From Malus domestica (taxonomy: Eukaryota > Streptophyta > Magnoliopsida > Rosales > Rosaceae): a DNA stretch of 64,000 nt. Made by a program: the position numbers and the translations under genes. The stretch lies in assembly GCF_042453785.1 (NCBI RefSeq), contig NC_091661.1, positions 30,619,501 to 30,683,500 of the forward strand, read 5' to 3'. The stretch's first letter is position 1. Every line of letters starts with the position of its first letter. The notes under the pieces were generated by a model. That model searched no databases. It worked only from the letters and a program-made list of their open reading frames with translations, and was not told the origin of the DNA. Shown here piece after piece: positions 24,985 through 38,852 of this stretch.

Positions 24985-25138
24985 AGAAAACTAACGAAAA
25001 AAGTTTCAAAATTTTTTAGTTTTAAATATAAGGACAAAATAAAGAGTAAAATGAATAATATCATAATTGACATTTTAGTGTAAAAATATGATTTTTCGTT
25101 AAAATGAACAGTACCATAAGCTTTTCGTTAAAATTCTC
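24985..25138 (-). mobile_element. MITE family A, copy 2 (154 bp)
   Basis: It is flanked by ttcaatttaa (24975-24984) and ttaaatttaa (25139-25148), a 10-bp TSD with one mismatch. The body matches the other five copies. Confidence 0.8.
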
Positions 25139-26172
25139 TTAAATTTAACACTAAAATAGGTGATTACTCCCTATGATTAACAATTAAAAATGGAACTGAG
25201 TACCAACTCCAGATCCTATGAAATTATGAAAAATTACTCACATAAAAAAGTACCTAATCCATCGGACCATTGCATTTTTTATTGTCATTTGCAAGTCTCT
25301 CATTGAAAAGCTAACAACTGTTAGTATTGCGGTGTTTTGAGGTACATAAACGTATTAAATTCGGACATCAATAACTCATCTATTAGGCCTTTTACAATGA
25401 TTTAGATGAGTACAATATTTATATATATGGATCAGACATTCTTAGTTTGATTTCTACAATGCTACTGCTATCCTAGTGTGATTTCAATGTATGTACCAGA
25501 CTTATGAGTTTGATATATTAAACTCATGAGTCTAATATATTGAACTCATGAGTTGAATAAATTGGTACCACACAACTGTAAAAGTGTGATTCTTATATGA
25601 GTTCAATGTATTGATATCATACTCACTTTTCTCGGCCTACTGTAGAAGTGTGATTCTTATATGACGAACAAAACCATTGAAATGGTGCTACACCACTCAA
25701 ACAACCAAATGTAAGGACTATGATGGATTCTGTTGAAGCGGTGTTACATTACTTAATCAGCCAAATAGCTCAATGGATCATCCCAATATAAGTTAATGTA
25801 CTTTAGAAAACTTCAAACATTAATGACATATTGAGTTGTTGTAATTAGTTTTGCACTCGAGATTCAGTATTTGATTTGCTCGTCACATATAAAAATACTA
25901 ATGTCCACGCGCTAATTGAGAGTGGGGATTAGCAATTTGACTATCTATTATAAAATTGGTTTACTTGAGTTCTTGTCCATCGACACGTCATCGTCTCGCA
26001 GGAGTAGTGACAAAAATATGGCCCCAAAACTTTCAACATTTAAAAAAAAGGAAAAATACAAATTTCTTTTTGGTGCGTAATTACAACAAAACGATAAGAT
26101 ATTAAACAAGAACCCAGCTGGCTAGAAGAAAAAAAATAATCCAATGCTTGCGTCTTCTACAATTATATAAAA
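25139..26172. other. AT-rich intergenic DNA
   Basis: No gene was found. Short repeats of 'tatattgaactcatgag' lie near 25510-25555. Confidence 0.4.
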
Positions 26173-26324
26173 TGAACTTTAACGAAAAATTCTTAGTATT
26201 GTTCATTTTAACGAAAAATTATATTTTTACACAAAAAGTCAATCCTGGTACTATTCATTTTACTCTTTATTTTGTCATTATCGTTAAAACTCAAAATTTT
26301 CAAGTCATTTTCATTAGTTTTTCT
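26173..26324 (+). mobile_element. MITE family A, copy 3 (152 bp)
   Basis: It is flanked by ttatataaaa (26163-26172) and ttatataaag (26325-26334), a 10-bp TSD with one mismatch. It has the same orientation as the copy at 59080. Confidence 0.82.
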
Positions 26325-28019
26325 TTATATAAAGGCTTATTAATTAAATTGTGTCTGAAGCTGTCATTTTAGTCTCAATTAGTTTATGAAATTGTTTTTG
26401 TTTTAAAAAAAAAGTCCTTTTTAACTCATTCGCTCTTATTTTATCCTCACTTTGTAAAAAAAAAAGTTAAATTCATACCTAATAAATCATTTATTTCTTT
26501 CACAATTTGCTTTGCCGAGGATATCAATCGATTGAACTAAAGAGCTGAATGGAGGCACGACAAGAGAGGTGTATAAAAAGTGAAATGTCTAAAACCCCTT
26601 GAACTTAATGTTTCTTTAATAGAATGGGGTAGAGTGAAGTGAGACTAAAAAAGATGAAAATGACAAGTTTTAGAGAGTAATTCAATTAACAAGCCTTATA
26701 TAAACGTTATAATATTAACTATTTATTTTTTTCTTTATTATTTAAAATTTATTTATGCATTGAAAACAATAGTTGTTTTTGCAAAAAAAAATCAAATTAG
26801 AGATCGTTTAAACGGTCACCTCTATCATACCAATCAACATTTATCCATAGGGAATTATTACTCGTACTTCAAGATTCTCATTTTGCACTTCAAACTTTTT
26901 ATATTTAGCAAGAAAAATACATATACAAAGAGTCTAAAATGAAAATTTTAACGTGCCAATAACATTTTCTTATACATATTATATTTAAATGACGGTCGAG
27001 ATAAGTTTTTTAAGTGATATATTTATACATCTAAAATACGTCAATCATGAACTGAATGAAACAAAATATGCCTAAAAAATGAATAACAAATTCTCGAGCA
27101 CACCAACTGCACCGCCAGCGTTAGACAAAATTATTCAACCATTATTTAACTAATAATATTCAGCGTCTTCTTCGTCGCTTGGTCTTCTCCACAGCAATCC
27201 ACATGCATCTTCCCGTTCGTATGCCATAAAATAAAGCAGCAATCTTTCCACATTGGCTCTTCCTTTTCTTCTCACCAATAAACAATGAATATCTTATCCA
27301 TGGTTTCCTGACTTCCCTCTGCATGTGGCCATGCTACTCCCCCAAGCAAACCCCACCTCAGTATCTATCTCCACCATAAGCGCTTCGCCGCCACCATCAT
27401 TGCACCCCACCCGTCCTGCGTTCTCAAACGACCCAATTCTGAAAGTTGGGTTTTGCAGCAGGGAGCAAGGAGGGGGAGATTTCAAGAGTTGGGTTTGTTT
27501 TTGCCATGTTTGTGGTGTGATCTGAAGCAAAAAGTATGTTTTTTTGTGTGTTGATTTTATGTGAAAGTGATGGGAATTAATAAAGTCATTGGTGTGGGAT
27601 TTTCTTGGCAGCCTAACAAAGTAGGTGGGATTAGGAAAGTCTATGCTTTTCACCACTATTCTAATGCAAAGTTTCAAACTTGATAGAACTGCTTTTTTGA
27701 CTGGGTCTCCAAATTCAAGGATTTGGGATTTAAAGCCGTTAATTAAGTCAACTTTAGGACTCTATACATTGTCTTTTAAGCGGATGACATCCACCCGTTG
27801 AATACTCTTAGATTTTTAGCGTGCATCCAGCCGTTAAATTGTCACACAGGTGTATTCTATAATTTTAGCATTGCTTGTATGATCGGAACTCATTTACATT
27901 TTTACTAATGTTTCTGATGATTTTCTGATTCTGATATTGTGATTTTCTTCTAATCCAAATTCATGCTGTAGTTGTGATCAAGACTCCAAAAGCAGTTCGT
28001 GTTCAGATTGCTCGAGAAG
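26325..28019. other. Intergenic and upstream region of the receptor-kinase gene
   Basis: The stretch is AT-rich up to about 27170. From 27290 to 27530 it is richer in C and could be an untranslated first exon of the receptor kinase, or unrelated. The short frames there (for example 27325-27525) do not match a known protein. Confidence 0.4.
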
Positions 28020-30002
28020 ATGGAGAAAAGAGTAGAGCTTTTGGTCGTTTTGGTTACTGGGGCAATTTTCTTGCATGTCACTGCCGACCCAGTTGATGAT
28101 AAGCAAGCCTTGTTTGATTTCATTCACAACATTTCTCACTCAACCTCTATCAAATGGAATGAGAGTTCTTCTGTTTGCAAAACCTGGACCGGCGTGGTCT
28201 GTAGCAAAGATCAGTCCGGAGTTATAGAGCTTCATTTGCCTGGAGCTGCCTTACATGGTCCAATCCCACCGAACACTCTCAGCCGGCTTTCGGCGCTTCA
28301 GGTTCTAAATCTCAGTTCGAATACCTTGACAGGTCCATTCCCTTCTGATTTTTCCAAACTCAGAAACTTGTCTTCCCTTTATCTTCAGTACAACAATTTC
28401 TCCGGCCCATTGCCTTTAGATTTTTCGGTTTGGAAGAATGTTACTGTCATGAATCTCTCAAACAATGCATTTAGTGGGAATATCTCTTCCTCGATTTCAA
28501 GTTTGACTCACCTCACAGTTCTGAATCTCGCTAACAATTCGCTTTCGGGTGAAATTCCTGACCTCAATGTTCCTAGTTTGCAGCAGCTTGATTTGGCTAA
28601 CAATAACCTCTCAGGGAATGTGCCTCAATCTCTTCAAAGATTTCCAAGTTGGGCCTTTTCTGGTAACAGTCTTGCGTCCCTTCCTCCAGCTCTTCCGGTT
28701 CAACCACCTAATTCTAAACCGAGGAAGAAAGTGAAACTCGGCAAGCATGCAATGCTAGGTATTGTGATTGGTGGATGTGTTCTGGGATTTGTTTTAATTG
28801 CTGTTCTGATGATCATTTGCCGTTACAACAAAGAAGGCGAAAATGGGATAGTTGAAAAACCAAAGAAAGAACTCTTTTCGAAGGAAGGGCTTTCTCGGAA
28901 GCATGATAAGAATAACAGGATTTCGTTCTTCGAGGGTTCTAATCTTGCATTTGATCTGGAGGACTTGTTGAGGGCGTCTGCTGACGTTCTTGGCAAGGGA
29001 ACATTCGGGACGACATATAAGGCAGCTTTAGAAGATGCAACTACTGTTGTGGTGAAGAGGTTGAAGGAAGTGAGTGTGGGAAAAAAGGAATTTGAGCAGC
29101 AAATAGAGATTGTGGGAAGTATCAGGCATGAGAATATAGCCTCGCTGAGGGCGTATTACTATTCAAAAGATGAGAAGCTTGTTGTTTATGATTACTATGA
29201 GCAGGGAAGCGCCTCGTCCCTGTTACATGGTATATAAGCTCTCCTCTCTACCTTTTTTTTTATACTTAAGATCAGATTATTACATAAAAGGTTGCTGAAT
29301 TGGTTCTAATGATGTTTATGCATCTTTAATCTTGCAGCTAAAAGAGGAGAGGGCAGGATTCCATTCGACTGGGAGACTCGACTGAAAATAGCAATCGGTG
29401 CAGCAAGAGGCATCGCTCATATCCACACGCAGAATGGTGGGAAACTTGTCCATGGAAACATAAAGGCCTCAAACATCTTCCTCAACTCTCAAGGATACGG
29501 TTGTGTGTGCGATGTTGGTTTGCCAACACTGATGGGTCCAACGCCCCCACCAGCAGCGCGTACTGGAGGATACCGAGCCCCAGAAGTGAAAGACACCCGT
29601 AAGTCTTCCCCTGCATCTGATGTCTACAGTTTCGGGGTCCTGCTACTTGAGCTTCTCACCGGAAAAAGCCCCATACACACAATAGGTGGCGAAGAAGTTG
29701 TTCACTTGGTCCGGTGGGTGAACTCTGTGGTCAGAGAGGAATGGACAGCAGAAGTGTTTGACGTAGAGCTTCTGCGGTATCCAAACATAGAGGAGGAAAT
29801 GGTAGAGATGTTACAAATAGGAATGTCTTGTGTGGCAAGAATGCCTGAGCAACGACCAAATATGCCGGATTTGGTGAAAAGGGTGGAAGAAATCCGTCAA
29901 GTAAACACCGGAACTCGACCATCATCAGGATTATCTACTCCAATCTTAAATACACCGACTCCTCCATCGGAGATAGCAGGACCTTCCTCTCTACCCCAGT
30001 GA
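28020..30002 (+). CDS. LRR-III receptor-like kinase, probably inactive (AT5G53320/AT4G23740 type)
   Basis: Two exons, 28020-29229 and 29338-30002, give 624 codons. An in-frame GTG-initiated extension starts upstream at 27999, but the ATG at 28020 begins a proper signal peptide (residues 1-22). Next come an LRRNT-type region (C53, C61), about five leucine-rich repeats (about 68-205), a proline-rich juxtamembrane stretch and one transmembrane helix (about 243-268). The cytoplasmic kinase domain starts near 322 with GKGTFGTTY and keeps the ATP-site lysine (VVVKRLK, K346). The catalytic loop reads HGN (about 442-444) instead of HRD and the metal-binding motif reads DVG instead of DFG, so phosphotransfer is doubtful. 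APE is present. These traits are usual in LRR-III kinases, which act as plasma-membrane signalling scaffolds. It is convergent with the TH1 gene, 642 bp apart. Confidence 0.93.
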
Positions 30003-30644
30003 GATTCTTTCTTAGTTCTTCGTTGCGATATAAATTTTCTTTCAAGTTGAAATTCATTCGGATTTGGATTGTAGTTTCTACGAGAATCTTGTATTTCATC
30101 GATGATCATATCGGTTAGAGTATGATGTTCGTAAACTTATTTAATCGACGAATTCAATCATAACCTGCTCTTTTTGTCAAAATTTTCTGGGTAAATGGTT
30201 ACATTTCATGTCCAACTCTACACGCATTTCAGACTTCAAATTTACCGATCCTCATGGCAATGTTCTGAAAGAAAGTTAACGATCAAATAAAACTGGTTCG
30301 ATCCGAATCGCTGATTAACGGGAAAGGAACAAGAGACCTGCATTAAAGGCAAATGACTGCAATTGCAAACAGTTTTTGATGGATTCTCGAATCTACATAC
30401 AATGTCAATTCAATGATTTCATACATCCAGATAAAACTGGTTTAAAGTTTGAAAAATTACATGTATCTTTCGTTCGTATAAGAATCACACTGAAATAAGA
30501 TCAAAAGACAACGTTGTCCTTACAGGGTTGGACTTGACGGTGAGCAGAACCTTGCCGTGAAATAGCTAAAGAATCATACATCCTTCCGATGGACAGAGCG
30601 GGTCTTTTGCAGAGTCTACGAAACACAGCAAATCTAATCTGCAA
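30003..30644. other. Convergent intergenic region (two 3' UTRs)
   Basis: It lies between the stop of the receptor kinase and the stop of the minus-strand TH1 gene. It probably holds both 3' UTRs and polyadenylation regions. No further gene is seen. Confidence 0.5.
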
Positions 30645-32338
30645 TCACTTCTTCAAAATTTTTGTTCTAACACCCCCTGAAATTCATATAAACAGAACGG
30701 TTTAGGGTCACCTAATCCAGCGTAATCATTTACCGGAGCAATAGGGAATAGTTGGGAAAATTGGAAGTGGCAAAAACGTAAAACAAAAGGGTAACCAGAC
30801 CTTCAACTTCCTCAAACTGAACCTCCTTCACGATTTCTGCAGCTGCATTATACTCAAAACTGCAAAATTGTATATAACACAGCATTCCGTTACAAGATAC
30901 ACAACTGCAATGCTAACACAGTTGGAAAAATAACAAAACATATACAAGTAATGCCGAGTACTAGGTCCTCCACTGAAAAAGTGAACCGTAAAGGAAAACA
31001 AAACGCTCCTAAAAACGATGCCTTCGATCATTACGCTAAGGTATTATCTTATATCATGAAGATTCTAAGAACAGAGCAGCCGTCCAAACAAGCAACACTT
31101 TCCTTTTTCTTTTTCCAGAATAAAGCAATCTAACATAGACGCCACATCTGCGACATCCTACACGTCTCCCTCTCACAAAGTAAAGCTGATATTCCCATCT
31201 CATAGCATCGAACAAGTGGTAAGGACGCGGTTACATGCTGCACTCGGAAATGAATCTATCGACTCTCTACTATTGGTAGTAGGCGTGACAGACACAACGA
31301 GGAATTGTCCGATACAAAACATAAAAACGAAAAACTTGTGCTAGTAGAAACTTGTCTAAGATTACTGAATATAGTGCCTGCCTGCATAAGCTACAAAAGA
31401 ACATGGCCGAAAGAAAACCAATCCACAATGCAATCAATCTCGAGCTTCCTAACTATCCGTCTAACACGAAAGGCAATAAAAACTCACAATGAGAAGCATA
31501 AATTTGCATTTACCTGTTAGCGAAGCAAACATCAAGTTCGTAATCAGAAGCACTCTTAGTAGCTTCAACTAAGACAGTAACTATTTCCGTCTTGCGAGTA
31601 CTGGCCATCAGCACATCATACTCGGTAGGAACGATAATTGCGAAGAAATTATCGCTCAATTCGCTCAAGCACATCTTCTCCACAGCTGCAAGAGCTATCC
31701 TCCGCTTGAGCGCATCGGCATCCGGGTCAACAATGTAGATGGCGAAGTCAGTGATCATCAAAATGCGCCGCTTCATCTTCCCGGAGGCAGTAAATTTCAA
31801 CACTTTATCGGCAAACAGAACCTCCTTATCACCTGCAATATCCAATGCCAACGGAATTCAAACAAATGATTGCAGCGATTGCAATTTCTAAGCCCTAAAC
31901 CAAACAGAGGAATTGGATTTCCCAAATCTTCATCCCATTCAATACCAAAAAAAAAAACAAACGAGAACAAATTCAAAACAATTGAAGTTCGATTCACCAA
32001 AATTGAAAACAAAAATCGAAAATTTAATGGAAAAATTCAAGACCTTGTTTCTGCAAGACTTTCATCAGGTACGGATTCGAACGGACGTCGATGTAGTCGC
32101 CTCTGTATTCTCTGCGAAACGAAGCTTTTCTTCGGACCTTGACGCCCATGAACGGTTCCTGATCTTCAGTCACGTTGCCTTCGGACGACCTTGTCCGCAT
32201 ACCGCCACTGCCATCTCCGTCGTCGTTGTCCAGGGCTTCCGAGTGGTCCTCTTCTTCTCCGCCCGCCACGTCGTACTTGGGAATCTCGGGTTTGGATTCG
32301 GCCACTTGGACCCGCCTCGGAACCCTAAATCGCTCCAT
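30645..32338 (-). CDS. Stand-alone myosin TH1 (tail homology 1) domain protein
   Basis: Four exons (32338-32044, 31832-31514, 30859-30801, 30676-30645) join to 234 codons plus stop with GT/AG borders. Residues 1-60 are acidic and disordered. A TH1 domain fills about 65-230: MGVKVRRKASFRREYRGDY, VLFADKVLKFTASGKMKRRI, LMITDFAIYIVD, then FEYNAAAEIVKEVQFEEVEG and a basic end. TH1 domains normally lie in the tail of class I myosins and bind acidic phospholipids. Here no motor, IQ or SH3 region is present. Plants have only class VIII and XI myosins, so this is not a myosin fragment left over. The Arabidopsis counterpart (AT5G53310) is annotated 'myosin heavy chain-like'. Membrane binding is inferred, and the cellular role is unknown. 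The gene is divergent from the E2 gene. Confidence 0.9.
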
Positions 32339-34363
32339 TTTCAGTTGTCGATGGACAATCAGACGGTGAGAAAAGCGGAACGAGGTGGCGTGCCCGGGTG
32401 GTGGTGGAGGCTAACTTGCGCCGGGTGTTTGCTGCGCACCATGTGCAGCAGGTGGGGGTGAGTTGGATTCTCGAATCTCCAATTAATCATCCAATCTACG
32501 CCAACGGCGCACGTTAGACACGTCGATGATTGGGTGCTTGGTAATCGTGAGATCTTCTGCGACCAGCTCAGGAACTGTATGCGATCTGGGACGTCGGCAC
32601 TGGGGACCCACGAGTAAATCCACCGTCTATCAGACAAGAGCAAGAGGGCCAAGTGGTTTCCCTCGTAATCGCCGTCCATTCGCGCTTGGTGGGTCGCAGT
32701 AACGTGCAGGACAACTGGCATCAAGTAGATAAAATTGGGATAATTAAGTTTAACTCCAAAATGTGGTGTCAAGTTGAAGGTAATGACAATATGTAGTAAT
32801 TTTGTACAACTTTCAATTCTAATTGATAATTTACAGTCACTCAGTACTACGGTTTAGTGATATTCATTTTCATTTGGAAATATGAGATTTTAGGTTTGAA
32901 TCTCATGGATGACGAATTCGATATCAAATTAGGTTGCCCATTATGTGGTTTAGTCGAACTCTCATTCCCCTTAATGTAAAAATATTAATGTTTTAAAAAA
33001 AAAAAAAGTGATAATTTACATAGCACATATTTTTAAGGCTTTTTACTCAAAATAATGCTGATATTGGTATAACTTCACACTTTGATCACTATAAAATTGA
33101 TAAAGCTGATTTTTGTGTTTGTTCACTTATAAGAAAGATGTTTTAAGATCGATTATCGTCCAAAGCAAAGTTGAACCACATTACTATGATAACCCAATAT
33201 AAGCCACTGCCTCACCCCCTTTAGTATAGATACTAAGTGTTCAAAACAAAAACAAAAAAATATTAATTTACTAGGGACTAGCAATTGCAAACATAATTTA
33301 TTTAAAATTAGGGATGTGCTATTCACATATTCCTTTTTACTTATCTCACACCCCTTGTTAATTTATGTCATTTGATTTTTTTTAATTCATCTGATCCGAC
33401 GACCGAAAATTAAAAAAATGTGAAATAAGTAAAAAGAGTTGTATGGATATCATATCCTTAAAATTAATCGCACATAATAAACGGTCCGCCCATGGATCCA
33501 ATCATCGGTCTCCGTCCCGTACGGTTGACCACTTCGTCAAAAACTTCTAACCAACGGTGCAAATGGCGGCCCACAGAAAGACCAAGTCGTTTCCAGCCGT
33601 TCAACCAACGCGCCTGTGGACTTTTTACCGGGAGCGGCAAAATGTCATCTCATTTAAAAGTTTTAGAGTTTGTATAGACGTGATTTTAAAATAATAGAAA
33701 GTTTTTTAGGGAAAATATTTTTAAAATCAATAGTTAGTAAAAATGAAAATAAATATTAGAAAAACACTTAAGTACTTTATGTAAGAAGGGCATAATTGAT
33801 GCTTCTTGCAGAAAACATTTCATGTACTTTTGAAACTTAAAAATATTTTTTATAAAAACGCTTTCAGTCATTTTAAAAACATATCTAAACGAGTTTTTAT
33901 TCCACAATGACTTTCGGTGCCAAAAAAACAAAAACAAGAACCAAAAGAAGAAAAAGAAAAAAAAAAAAAAGGAGGAGAGCCGAGAGAGCGATTATCGTAA
34001 AGAAAACGCCAAGTGGGACCCAGACAGAGGGAACAGAATTTTTAGCCAATCAACGACAACAGGTCGATTCCAGGAGGCGGACCGCTGAAGCACTTTTATA
34101 AAAAGTCGTTTCCCCCATCGGCAGAAATCAATCGCGTTTCCCTTCCTCTTCCGTTTCCGCTTCCGCTTCAATCGAATTCGATTCGTCGCCGTCGTCACCT
34201 CCGTCTCTTTCGCTCTCTGTAACTGGTCCTATCAGGTACGAATACGATCTCTTCTTCTTCTGTGAGAGAGAGAAGTGAGCTCTGTTTGTAGGTGTGTAAG
34301 CTGTTGGTTGTGTCGCTTGGCTTTTGGTTATGGATTTTGATCTGTGTGTGTTGATTTATCCAG
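32339..34363. other. Divergent promoter region between the TH1 and E2 genes
   Basis: The TH1 gene leaves to the left and the E2 gene to the right. The interval includes AT-rich DNA (32780-33480) and the E2 leader. A TATA-like tttataaaaa lies at 34095-34104. No extra gene was found. Confidence 0.5.
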
Positions 34364-34373
34364 GGTTTCGCGG
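34105..34373 (+). promoter_or_regulatory. E2 gene leader with a 5' UTR intron
   Basis: A leader exon ends at 34235 (ATCAG then GTACG). The intron closes with TTTATCCAG at 34363, and the second exon starts at 34364, ten bases before the ATG. Leader introns are frequent in plant UBC genes and often raise expression. Confidence 0.7.
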
Positions 34374-36759
<2,386 letters not shown>

Positions 36760-37243
36760 AAGAGCGTGTGGTATGTGTGCCATAGGAAGGCTCCTTCTAT
36801 CGTTCTCGTTGTTTTAGTCTGTGTAATGTCTTGAATCCTAAGAAAAATGGACCAAAATGAAAAGAGTTCCATAACTTGTCCTCTCGATTGAAAAAAAAAA
36901 AAAAAATCCAAAAAAAGAAAAGCCAACCTACGTTGCTTTGATTAATTGTTTGTATGGATATTGTGATCTTTCGTTATTTGTATTTTTAGATAAAATTGGG
37001 CCTTTGGAAATTGATAAGATATTAAAAGAAGCCCGAGTAATTCGTATTGGGCTTGGGCTTAAGCAAAATTGAATTTCCTAATTAAAGCAAGGGACACAAG
37101 TCCCACATCAGGAATTAGTGCTATTCATGAGACTTTGCTTGCAACGCTCGGACATCGCTCAACCAAGTACCACCCAAGAGGGGGTTAGGAAACATGCCAA
37201 AGGAACAAGAGAAGGAAAAGAGGCTAGGCTGTTTTTTATTTTT
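36760..37243. other. E2 3' region and intergenic DNA
   Basis: It contains the 3' UTR of the E2 gene (probably ending near 36890, before a long A run) and unassigned sequence. Confidence 0.45.
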
Positions 37244-37441
37244 GGAAGGGGATCATCTTCGGATTCTTTTCACCTAATCTTTCTCATCAGATAATCTAGG
37301 CTCTTGAAATTTGATTAAATGGTTAAAATTATTATAACTTTTAAAGTGGGTCTGTGTTATTAGCCGTTGGATCGAATTTTAAAGGTCCGGATTGTTTAAT
37401 AAGGAGGATTAGGTGGAAGAGATCCTGAGAGAATCCCTTTC
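37244..37441. mobile_element. MITE with about 35-bp inverted ends
   Basis: The left end starts GGAAGGGGATCATCTTCGG, and the right end in reverse starts GGAAAGGGATTCTCTCAGG. Both run on to ACCTAATC. It is flanked by T-rich 9-mers (37235-37243 and from 37442) with one mismatch. The start resembles the MITEs at 3500 and 34789. Confidence 0.75.
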
Positions 37442-38622
37442 CTTTTTTTTTTTTTCGTGGGCTATGTTATTTTGCTTTAAACGGCCAACTAAGGTAGGCC
37501 AACTTTTGAGTAAAGGATTTGAACTCGGCCATGAAGGGGATGCATGTTGTCTTGCTTAACTGACTTAACCTACGCCTACAATAACCACGTGACATTGATG
37601 TACTACTTATGAGTGAGGCCTCAATATCGGGCCTCTCCTACTCTCTTGAGGCTAGCTGAGTTCTAAGAGGCCGTTAGACTCGATCAGAGATCTAAAATCT
37701 CTAGATTTGGGTCAGGCTGGACCAAATTTTTTAAATCCTTGGGACCTAATATGGTTTGTCGGACTGTATCCACAAAGGCAGTGGATTCATAACGCCCCGT
37801 CCATTGTGTAAATTGGAGTTTGCAAAGATAATAAAAACTTCTTACAGTCAATTGTCAAATATAACAACATAAAAAAATACGTCCTCTCCACCAAAGATTG
37901 AAGAGTAACCACGCTGATTTGATTATGTTAGTCAAGAGTGTATGTCATGAATCGAGATCCACTCCAGATATGTGTTTCCGGATCTTTGTGTTTAGAAACG
38001 ACATGAATCACTCATATTAAATTTTGCAGTCACTAGCACATTCTCCTAGCTCACCTCACATAAATCAAGGTTCTAGATCTCTCTTTAACAACCCGGATCA
38101 CTTCATCCTTAAGCTCCAAACAGAGATTCGAAGAGGATCTCAGTTCGTTTCTTTATAGCTTGTTGTTGATTGGTCCTCTCGAGTTTGAGACCTACATTTA
38201 GAATTAATTGGGGTGGAGTAATTCATTGGAACAAAACATTCACTTTGGACCCAAGAAAAAATCATTGAAAAAATAGTTTTGAATCTCTCAATAGGGTTTA
38301 ACTATGAAGAACCGCGGAAATTAGTAATGTGTCAAGACAATTGGTAATGAAGTGGATACACTTCTTGGTAACGAAATTTGCGGACAACCAATGAGGAACA
38401 CTCATAATAGGGTTTACAAGAAGAGAGGTTTCACGAGACTGTGTATCATAAACGAGTCAATTCTTCAGCTCGTCCTTTCATTGTAATTGGCCCCTCACTT
38501 TCATTCCATCGATATAGATTGTCTCGCAAAATAATTGTTAGGCTAATTAGCTCGAATCCATCTCCTATAAATTCGAGTAATTTTATGTTAGAAAAAAGGA
38601 TTAAAGTAGCAATGCATGCTGA
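37442..38622. other. Intergenic DNA
   Basis: No gene was found. The Copia element is inserted at the right edge; its TSD GCTGA is 38618-38622. Confidence 0.45.
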
Positions 38623-38852
38623 TAAAGAGAAACAAATCTTCTTCTGTAAGATTATATTTCATTGACTGCATAAACAATTACATGGATGTACATTTATATA
38701 GCCTTTTGGCTCTTTACATTTATACCCTTAGCTTCCTTAACTAAACTTGTACAATCCTAACTAACCACAACTAATAACAAAACTAACTACATTTAGTTTT
38801 TCCAAACTATTTATCATTAACAGAAATGGATGATGTATCATTTGTCCTAATA
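38623..38852 (-). repeat. 3' LTR of the Copia element
   Basis: 230 bp. It matches 43301-43530 except at one position. It contains the end of the gag-pol frame. Confidence 0.95.

Noticed and set aside
27325..27525. Serine/proline-rich 66-codon frame upstream of the receptor kinase
   Set aside because: It could be a transit-peptide-like gene start, but no continuation exon was found; more likely untranslated or chance.
27999..28019. Upstream start of the receptor kinase
   Set aside because: It is a GTG; the ATG at 28020 gives a normal signal peptide.
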